Positions 60,601 to 64,000 of a stretch of DNA of 64,000 nucleotides are shown piece by piece; position 1 is the stretch's first letter; each line of letters begins with the position of its first letter. The DNA lies in the NCBI GenBank assembly GCA_005406025.1, contig BGZK01001448.1:1-64000 (forward strand), written 5' to 3'. The notes beneath the pieces are model-generated. The model did no database searches. It saw only the letters and a program-made list of their open reading frames with translations, and had not been told where the DNA came from. Both the position numbers and the translations under genes were made by a program. The stretch is from Eumeta japonica (taxonomy: Eukaryota; Arthropoda; Insecta; Lepidoptera; Psychidae).

Positions 60601-63306
60601 TGACCACAGCACGATTCTACCATAATATAATTTCGTACACATTTCATTAAAAATTGCGTAGGCGACGTTGTCGGTTGTATAAAACAGGTACCAAATATAA
60701 CTTTATGAGCCATGTAAAATTTTGGAAATATAAAATTATAACATCCTTAACACCCGTTCTAGGTGGGCCTGCTTTTAGACGTTATTAGCTGTTAAACCGT
60801 GAAGTCAATTAATATATTCATATTATCAAAGAAAAGGCCCCTTATAAGTTCATATATTGTGATGGACAACTACGGAACTCCACATTGCGCGTGGTCCGAC
60901 ACGTGCTATCCCAGTTTTTTACTAATATTTTCGACATACGACCTGATAAGAAAAGTATTTTTTCATTAAATTGTTTTCAATTTAATTGGCCAATGTGGAA
61001 ATATTAGATGGAGGATATAAAAGGTGTAATCATCGTTTAAAAGTTGTTGTAGAAATGCCGTTGATAGCGAATGGAACATTAATATTTTGACAAAAATGTT
61101 CCTTTAAACCTCCAAAATATCTCATACGGTTAGTAAATACGAAGAACCAACAATAGGACATCAGATTTTCGAAAATGGAACACATTGACAGCAAATTCAC
61201 TTCTACCAGTTGTATTAAACCATTACGTACTCAAAAATACATATAGAACGATCTCTAAGGTTATGTGTAGGTATTTAATAACCGATGGTCTATAATAAAG
61301 GTATACCACAGAAATCATTGTTTTTACTGAATTTATTTTTCAACTACTACAGTAGCATACATGCTGCAGTACGTACGTAGGCAAGAAACGTATAAAGAAG
61401 TCGTAATTAATTAATTGGCGGTTAAGAAAAACAGGAAACTAACACTTGTTTAGGTGTTCGATACCTGTCAGTACTCTCGAATCAATATTCAATTCGTTGG
61501 ATGAGGATTCGTAGTGAAAGAACATATTAGTGCGTGTCGCAAGCAAGCGTCTTTTTAACGTTTTAATAATAGTACCTATTGTATAATGTTAAGCAAACTA
61601 AGTTGAAATAGTTTTGGTTTTTTTAATTTCAATGAATTTTGATTTTTTTTATAATATTTCAAAAAATTTAAACAGTTATTCTTATTAATAAAAAAATAGA
61701 TAAATATAGACGAATTTAATGCTTTTTCACACATTATTTGACACATCAAACTTTATCATCGCCGTACATAAATATCGTTATTTTACATAGAGGGAGGTCT
61801 TAATCAGTTTCAATTGAAAAGACATTTAAATATTTCGTTTTAATTTTCGCAGGTTCTGGACGAGTATTTTCCCCAATACAGGTTGTCAGTGGAAATTTAC
61901 TGCGCGCTGACGCTACTACCTCTAGTTATCATCTGTCAAATACGTAACCTCAAATACTTGGTGCCTTTCTCCACGCTCGCCAATATTATGCTGGTTGTGA
62001 CCTTCGCTATCACCCTGTATTACCTCTTCAACGACCCTCCCAACCCAGGGAAAAGGGAGATGGTGGCCAGTGTCACCCAGTGGCCCCTCTTCATCAGGTA
62101 AGCAATAATCACAGTTACAGTGTATTTTCAAATGGTTTCATATATTTTGTATATGCATATTTTTCTAAATTAAATTTATTTAAATTGTAAAATCTGTAAA
62201 GGATGTTACTAGAAAGGAAGGTAGAATTTTATTACGAATTTCCTATTGTTGGTTACATTCACTTATATCTATTCTGTTTTGAAAAGTAAAAATCGCTTCT
62301 TCAAATAAAAAAATATTATTAAGTTCAATTTATAAAAAACGAAACAAGAATTACTTTAATTTACTGAAACAATAACCTTTATTATTTTTGGAATGATTAT
62401 GAGAGTGTAGTTAAAGAAATTAGTTCAACATAAATATACTCCTTGAACTCAATTTAATGGTGAGATACGTTTATTTCACACAAATGTACGTTAACTTATT
62501 AGTATTCTAGGCTTTAGTTGAAACATTTCTCAACCGGAAACTATTTTAAATTCAGTGAAATAAGTCAAAACATCTGTTTACAGTGTAACCAAACTGTGTT
62601 CATTAATATGGCAAACAAACAACAAATTAACAACTAATTTGTTAGGACAAGGTTGTGATAGATTATACACGCAATTGCTCTTTCTTAAATGATATTTATT
62701 ACTTTGGAACAGTATTGTTGACGATGTCTGCGTAAAGTGCGCGACAACTCTCTTTATGTCTTTAAAAAGCTTGTTCGCCAACATCTTTCACAGTTGAAAC
62801 AAGGTGTCAACAGACCAATTCTGTAAAGTTGAAACAACCTAGTAGATATCATTATAACATCAAAATTACGTCAACCGAGGGCGCATAGCGGCGATCTTTC
62901 TGACCATAATTAAATTTTGACGTCATAACAATGTTTAACTTTACAAAACCGGCCTACTGATATTTTGTTGCAAACGAGATATTATTGTAATGTTCTTGTA
63001 TGTCAGACATAGCACAAAATCAATATAAAATTGCGACTTTCAATAACTTAAAATGTCATGGTGACTCCATCAAATCACCGCTATATATTTCAGTACGGTG
63101 ATATTCGCAATGGAAGGCATCGGCGTCGTCATGCCGGTGGAGAACGAAATGGCCAAGCCCGAGCAGTTCCTGGGGTGTCCGGGGGTGCTGAACGTCGCCA
63201 TGGGCATCGTGGTGGCCCTTTACGGAATTGTGGGTTTCTTTGGCTACTTCAAGTACGGGGACGAAGTCAGAGGGAGCGTCACGCTGAATCTGCCGGAGAA
63301 CGAAAT
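27588..63306 (+). CDS. path: Proton-coupled amino-acid transporter, SLC36/pathetic-like (partial gene, 7 exons, 3' end outside window)
   Basis: Members of this family (SLC36/PAT, AAAP superfamily) are multi-pass membrane proteins that move small amino acids with protons, at the plasma membrane or on endolysosomes; Drosophila pathetic is linked to growth control. The seven exons give about 328 residues: a polar N-terminus (1-57), TM1 with the motif GSGILAMP (71-78), a second TM segment (about 86-105), a loop rich in conserved residues (VDAKKPSMGFAETCG, exon 4), a TM segment in exon 5, two in exon 6, and the signature FAMEGIGVVMPVENEM (262-277) plus a further TM in exon 7. Family proteins are usually about 450-480 residues, so the last third lies past the right edge. 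All introns are GT..AG and phases match except at exon 3/exon 4, where a net two-base deficit breaks the frame (see findings). The symbol rests on recalled similarity to lepidopteran pathetic-like proteins; other SLC36 paralogues are possible. Confidence 0.9.
28489..28521. repeat. Perfect 16-bp palindrome with one-base centre
   Basis: TTTAGTATAGTATTGT, a single G, then its exact reverse complement. It lies in intron 1 of the transporter. Confidence 0.92.
29225..29278 (+). other. Orphan exon-like segment in intron 1
   Basis: A pyrimidine tract and TTGGTTCAG precede AGCGAAGGCGTGACC. The frame reads SEGVTTDVLQRVVDSSS followed by TAA, with GC-rich coding-like codons. A GT donor at 29275 (GTAAAT) would instead make a 50-base internal exon. 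It cannot be inserted between transporter exons 1 and 2, because that phase meets a stop at once. It may be a terminal exon of another or nested gene, or a captured exon. I do not recognise the peptide. Confidence 0.35.
30196..30992 (+). mobile_element. GGTTCCGTA-type element (about 0.8 kb)
   Basis: The left end reads ACCCGACCGAGTACAAGATA ... CGAAGGTTCCGTACC. The right end reads AGACGGACAGACATGCGAGT, TATAAGGGTTTTTCC and GAGGTACGGAACCCTAG. The outer GGTTCCGTACC and GGTACGGAACC are inverted. No coding content seen. It lies in intron 1. Confidence 0.65.
31735..31854 (+). mobile_element. Helitron-like 3' end
   Basis: GCGAGACCGGGATCAGATGT, ACAGGGATTGGAATTGAG, then GGGCGAAGCCGCGAGCGAAG ending GCTAG before T at 31855. 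The GC-rich hairpin plus CTAG|T suits a Helitron terminus. The left end was not found. Confidence 0.5.
31888..31935. repeat. Imperfect 18-bp inverted repeat
   Basis: ATCAACTTTTATTAATAC is matched by GTATTAATAACAGTTGAT downstream with one mismatch, around a short AT loop. It is AT-rich and 30 bases after the Helitron-like end at 31854. Confidence 0.75.
32508..32624 (+). CDS. path: Transporter exon 2 (cytoplasmic N-terminal region)
   Basis: The acceptor TTTTTCAG ends at 32507 and the donor GTGAGT follows 32624. The first base completes Thr18 and the last two bases begin Ser57. It encodes a Ser/Thr-rich stretch, then SKEVINEKAYNPFEHRQ and VEHPN. The YNPFE..R.VEHP segment just before TM1 is characteristic of insect pathetic-like proteins as I recall them. 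The exon is notably more GC-rich than its flanks, with no internal stop. Intron 2 is 13518 bp. Confidence 0.88.
33338..33440 (+). mobile_element. End fragment of a GGTTCCGTA-type element
   Basis: GGTTTCGTACGATTGAATGA, AAAAACGGAATCCTTGCAAG and TTGTCCGTCTGTCACAG match the left-end pattern at 37849. No matching right end found nearby. Confidence 0.55.
33490..33800 (+). repeat. Three diverged tandem units, about 120-150 bp each
   Basis: The block GAAACCTCTGAAACTATTGA (33510 region) recurs as GAAACCCCTGAAACTATCGA (33640 region) and GAGACCGCTGAAGCTATTCA (33775 region), each preceded by a GAA/AAT(C/G)-rich stretch and followed by CAAAATTTAT or a relic of it. These units are typical of the interior of lepidopteran non-autonomous repeats. 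Confidence 0.65.
33823..34277 (+). mobile_element. Helitron-like non-autonomous element
   Basis: It starts TCTTTATATATAAAAATTAA followed by TTTTTGCACGTGCGTG, has the internal stretch GAGTTTTTCATTCACAGGAA, a degenerate purine-rich repeat (GACCGGGACTAAAATCGAGA pattern, 34100-34170), and ends CTACGCGGGAGAAGCCGGGG near 34277. The end is a mutated form of the common lepidopteran CGCGGGCGAAGCCGCGGGCGAAAGCTAG terminus, which fits a Helitron CTRR end with a GC hairpin. Confidence 0.55.
35359..35425. repeat. Imperfect (CA)n microsatellite
   Basis: A CA-rich run interrupted by T and G substitutions, giving ACGTGCACACGT near its end. It lies in intron 2. Confidence 0.9.
36180..36310 (+). promoter_or_regulatory. 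GC-richer patch in intron 2
   Basis: GCAGACGGCCGCGGACAATA through CCGCGACTGGACTGCGTCAG stands out from the AT-rich intron. It could be an internal regulatory region or a repeat fragment. No open frame fits. Confidence 0.15.
36543..37103 (+). pseudogene. 186-codon hydrophobic open frame, possible membrane-protein relic
   Basis: It is the longest uninterrupted frame in the window and longer than one expects by chance at this base composition. It has four hydrophobic stretches (about residues 34-50, 53-70, 71-84 and 101-115) and a Cys-rich ICDECMKTRGDSC motif after a predicted helix. The hydrophobic-R-L...C-x-x-C pattern is loosely like insect chemoreceptor transmembrane regions, but the hallmark C-terminal motif is absent and AT-rich DNA readily encodes hydrophobic residues. 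No function assigned. Confidence 0.2.
37849..39054 (+). mobile_element. GGTTCCGTA-type TIR element, copy B (about 1.2 kb)
   Basis: The left end AGGGTTCC is followed by AAAAAACGGAATC and a run of TGTCT/TGTTTG. The right end has ACGGACAGACAGACATGAGG, CCAAAATGGCAAAAAC and ACCCT. The ends are degraded inverted copies of each other, a widespread lepidopteran pattern. It shares most of its right-hand 900 bp with copy A at 20470 and carries an AT-rich segment (about 38220-38460) that copy A lacks. It lies in intron 2. No intact protein. Confidence 0.7.
39055..42639. other. Intron 2 sequence, mostly unremarkable
   Basis: AT-rich. Around 41880-42110 two diverged segments, each with a TGTGTGA(G/A)C(A/G)CAA run, suggest an old tandem duplication. 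42420-42450 has a short GCGACGCGCGCGCAG patch. Confidence 0.4.
40294..40333. repeat. Perfect 20-bp tandem duplication
   Basis: TTTAGAACCTAATATATATA occurs twice head to tail with no spacer. An exact short duplication implies a recent slippage or repair event. Confidence 0.95.
42640..42880. repeat. Diverged dispersed repeat (partner at 52440)
   Basis: CGTGACCACACGGGATCCAT, ACGTCCATGGTATTTTTTTC and GAATATATAAGAGGCAATCA correspond in order to TGTGACTACATGCAGGATCC, AAGTCCATAGAATTTTTTCA and GAATATATAAATAGAGCCAA at 52440-52600. Same orientation; no coding content. Confidence 0.55.
43273..44375. mobile_element. Outer inverted-repeat element enclosing the hAT remnant
   Basis: Left CCGTCTTATTCAG ... 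CTTTAAAACGTGCTTAAACA and right TGTTTAGTTAAACTACCG ... GGACTGAATAAGATGG are imperfect inverted copies over about 60 bp. The hAT remnant sits between them. Either this is one element with long degraded TIRs or a MITE-like element split by the hAT. No clear target duplication. Confidence 0.5.
43480..43991 (-). mobile_element. Decayed hAT transposon, C-terminal transposase remnant
   Basis: On the minus strand 43820-43490 reads FPSLLNNEDVQALDTGWRDL, then ALEEYWEKIITTTNPADGKV and YPTLGRFV; after a frameshift (INLMKT.QRNQLSTETIEGLL) it continues as the C-terminal dimerisation region typical of hAT transposases. The right end at 43981-43991 is TGGCAACACTG, the reverse complement of the hAT-like CAGTGTTGCCA terminus, preceded by repeats of ATCCGTACG. 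Only the C-terminal part remains, with stops and frameshifts. Confidence 0.7.
44650..44715 (+). mobile_element. Short fragment of the same LINE 3'-end family
   Basis: GAGCTCGTCAAAGCTGTCGG followed by TCCGGGTGTTGTTAACCC matches the GAGCACGTTAA..CGTCGGTCC.GGTTATTA pattern. It is inside intron 2 of the transporter. Confidence 0.45.
46143..46291 (+). CDS. path: Transporter exon 3 (TM1 and TM2; 3' end frame-disrupted)
   Basis: The acceptor CCTCGTCAG ends at 46142. The first base completes Ser57 and the reading continues TLGSLAHLLKSSLGSGILAM, P, and so on to GTLLIGFI at 46269. The GSGILAMP motif in TM1 is the glycine-rich signature that forms part of the substrate site in this superfamily. After 46269 the sequence is ACACACACACC followed by a short stretch to the donor GTAAGC at 46292. 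Orthologues have about eight more codons there (Cys-Thr-His-x-Val-His type); here there are 22 bases, so the exon cannot join exon 4 in frame. The methionine at 46090 in the same open frame is upstream of the acceptor and is intronic. Intron 3 is 1263 bp. Confidence 0.85.
47555..47676 (+). CDS. path: Transporter exon 4 (conserved loop)
   Basis: The acceptor TTTGTTCAG ends at 47554 and the donor GTGAGT follows 47676. Read in phase 0 it encodes VKTSQEVCVDAKKPSMGFAE, then TCGAAFEYGPPRLRPWAKFA and two bases of an Arg codon. This hydrophilic stretch between TM2 and TM3 is very well conserved in insect pathetic-like proteins, which fixes the frame. It ends in phase 2 and matches exon 5. Intron 4 is 3602 bp and contains an unrelated CpG-rich open segment at 50113-50315. 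Confidence 0.92.
48074..48093. repeat. (CAGA)n microsatellite
   Basis: Four to five CAGA units in CGTGCAGACAGACAGACAGA. Runs of this kind accompany the GGTTCCGTA-type elements elsewhere in the window. Confidence 0.8.
48630..48658. repeat. Perfect 13-bp inverted repeat, 3-base loop
   Basis: ATGAAAACTGTAT, TAA, then the exact reverse complement. It lies in intron 4 of the transporter. Confidence 0.88.
50113..50315 (+). other. CpG-rich open segment with splice-like left edge in intron 4
   Basis: TTTTCTTCTTTAG precedes ACGGTGTCC, and the frame TVSNSKQKSYTPIRADVASL, RHDAVYEAVTRARDLVKMYF and so on stays open to the stop at 50313. A possible donor CAG|GTCAAT is at 50256. Codons in the first half look coding (many G/C third positions). 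In the phase required after transporter exon 4 it hits a stop, so it is not a cassette exon of that gene. No domain recognised. Confidence 0.3.
50394..50637. mobile_element. MITE-like foldback with GTCGGACA motifs
   Basis: The left end GTGCTGCCAGGTCGCCAAAC and right end CGGACGCCTAGCAACCCG are imperfect inverted repeats. Inside, GGTCGGACATT, GCGGGACATTC, GTCGGACATTG and GGTCGGACACG recur, and GCTTTTCACATTTC/GAAATGTAAAAAGC forms a central inverted repeat. It looks like a hAT-type non-autonomous derivative in intron 4. Confidence 0.5.
51279..51363 (+). CDS. path: Transporter exon 5 (TM3)
   Basis: The acceptor TATCTTTTCAG ends at 51278 and the donor GTATAT follows 51363. The first base completes Arg148, then it reads DFVDYAMTCTYLAASCVYIV and FIAENFKE. 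This is one hydrophobic membrane segment preceded by the family's R-D-F-V-D-Y/T motif. It is phase 0 at its 3' end. Intron 5 is 10489 bp, repeat-rich, and holds the twin hairpins at 59666-59843. Confidence 0.92.
51722..51765. repeat. Short imperfect tandem duplication
   Basis: AAGTAATTCTTGTTCATA is followed by AAGTAATTAATTTCTTGTTC. The second copy carries a small insertion. Intron 5. Confidence 0.75.
52111..52150. repeat. Short direct duplication TAGGCACTCTT
   Basis: TCTAGGCACTCTTGTTG and TTTAGGCACTCTTACG sit side by side, next to a GC-richer stretch (51985-52180) of unknown origin. Confidence 0.7.
52440..52610. repeat. Diverged dispersed repeat (partner at 42640)
   Basis: Counterpart of the 42640 repeat, in intron 5. 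The shared blocks are short and separated, so the copies are old. Confidence 0.5.
52611..58639. other. Intron 5 sequence, unidentified repeats
   Basis: 52720-53560 and 54830-55140 are GC-richer patches that look like decayed elements without readable proteins. The rest is AT-rich with nothing recognised. Confidence 0.4.
58640..58760 (-). mobile_element. Second degraded LINE ORF2 tail, related to 6528-6785
   Basis: The minus strand reads MDVTEIKVCKDLTIWRSV, matching the M-D-V-x-E...K-D-x-T-I-W-x-S-V pattern of the copy at 6528-6785, and the nucleotide stretch around TCATATGGT/TCCATATGGT is also shared. It is a short fragment in intron 5 of the transporter. Confidence 0.45.
59666..59734. repeat. 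Perfect 32-bp hairpin, 5-base loop (twin hairpin 1)
   Basis: Left arm 59666-59697 and right arm 59703-59734 are exact reverse complements around ACCAA. It is very AT-rich (ATCTTTAATTTGAGTC core). It lies in intron 5 of the transporter, 35 bases before a second perfect hairpin. Confidence 0.95.
59770..59843. repeat. Perfect 30-bp hairpin, 14-base loop (twin hairpin 2)
   Basis: Left arm 59770-59799 and right arm 59814-59843 are exact reverse complements; the core is GGTAAGATTGTCCATAAA. The loop can add AGAT/ATCT pairing around ACCA, echoing the ACCAA loop of the neighbouring hairpin. Confidence 0.95.
59844..61852. other. Intron 5 end, GC-richer unidentified block
   Basis: 59870-60640 has balanced composition and overlapping open frames on the minus strand without family features; 60410-60480 is purine-rich (GGGCTGATGGAGACGGGAGG). 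Possibly an old element. Confidence 0.4.
61853..62097 (+). CDS. path: Transporter exon 6 (TM4 and TM5)
   Basis: The acceptor TTTTCGCAG ends at 61852 and the donor GTAAGC follows 62097. It encodes residues 177-257: VLDEYFPQYRLSVEIY, a hydrophobic helix (about 188-206), the basic turn QIRNLKYLVPFS, a second helix NIMLVVTFAITLYYLF (about 220-235), then a polar loop with PPNPGKRE and VTQWPLFI. The I.NLKYL.PFS motif is a strong SLC36/AAAP landmark. The final two bases start Ser258. Intron 6 is 996 bp. Confidence 0.94.
63094..63306 (+). CDS. path: Transporter exon 7 (signature helix; last exon in window)
   Basis: The acceptor ATATTTCAG ends at 63093 and the donor GTAAGT follows 63306. It completes Ser258 and encodes TVIFAMEGIGVVMPVENEMA, then the F.GCPGVLN motif, a hydrophobic helix (about 291-310), FKYGDEVRGSVTLNLPENE and two bases of the next codon. 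E-G-I-G-V-V-M-P-x-E-N is the most diagnostic family signature. The exon ends in phase 2 and the window closes inside the next intron. Confidence 0.95.
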
Positions 63307-64000
63307 GTAAGTATATATATTACAGTTTAGGGTATAATACCACGGGTGCTATTGAGTATATCAGTATAATACCACGCCAAATAAGTGAGATTTATCGTTT
63401 AGAATTGCCTAAACTTGTAATTTTATCGTATTTCGAATTATGAAGTAAAAGTAGAAGAGATATTAAATTTTAGTGCTATAGGATATTTTGAAATTACTAA
63501 TTCAGCATACGACAGTGTAATTCGTTTTGCATGGCTCTTCTGGAAATATAAAAAATAACCTTCGTAAACAAGTTTTAGTCTTGTTGTACAGTGTACACAG
63601 TGATTTATTTGTACATCCGATCGCGTGATTGGTATTTTACCAAAATGACTACAAAGGCAACGAATTTCAAGAGAAAACCTAATTAGGTTTCGACTAGAAC
63701 TCGTGCCAGAAAAGTCGTAGAGAAAGTAAAAATTGACAGAGTTTTTTCACCTATTTCAATTAATTTTTTAACTATTAGCCGTTGTAAATAAAAAAAAAAT
63801 GCAAATACATGTAGTTCTTTTTTACACACCCACACATCAATATGTCGGAGGATCTTGATGAAAATCCGAAGTTAGATAAATTCAGTATACAGTTTCAATA
63901 TCATTCTGCGCTTATTTAAACCAAAGCACCTAGTTTTTTATTTCAAATATGTATAAGACGTACAAACACTCACTGCCAATCACTGAACAAATATATTTGC

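Noticed and set aside
61922..62131. Minus-strand open frame over exon 6
   Set aside because: It is the antisense shadow of a clearly coding exon.
63058..63330. Plus-strand 90-codon frame overlapping exon 7
   Set aside because: It is a shifted frame of the exon; the family signature is in the other frame.

Overview
The window looks like a piece of a lepidopteran (moth or butterfly) nuclear genome. It is AT-rich, almost empty of coding sequence, has long introns with GT..AG junctions, and carries repeat families typical of Lepidoptera: a mariner remnant, GGTTCCGTA-ended elements, RTE-like LINE tails, Helitron-like ends and a hAT remnant. The one confidently recognised gene encodes a lepidopteran amino-acid transporter of the SLC36/PAT type, closest in my recollection to 'pathetic' (path).

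Layout. Bases 1-27587 hold no gene I can support. They contain a dead mariner (2658-about 3580) ending in a (TA)18 array, fragments of LINE 3' ends, a degraded TIR element (about 20470-21238), several CpG-richer islands and some striking palindromes. The transporter gene starts in a coding exon whose 5' splice acceptor is at 27586-27587, so at least one untranslated exon lies further upstream, perhaps within this window. Seven exons follow on the + strand: 27588-27655, 32508-32624, 46143-46291, 47555-47676, 51279-51363, 61853-62097 and 63094-63306. The gene runs off the right edge with about two thirds of the protein encoded (about 328 residues). Introns 2 (13.5 kb) and 5 (10.5 kb) are packed with transposon debris and hairpins.

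The exon phases agree at every junction except exon 3 to exon 4. There the end of exon 3, next to an ACACACAC run, is two bases short of (or one base over) the length needed to stay in frame. Everything around it is intact, so this is either a sequence error, an unusual splice, or a real lesion.

The most unusual non-genic signal is a set of near-perfect short-loop palindromes: 1983-2036, the overlapping pair at 16296-16383, the twin hairpins at 59666-59734 and 59770-59843, and smaller ones. They do not match the ends of any element I recognise. They could be hairpin small-RNA precursors, fold-back replication scars or an unnamed foldback element.
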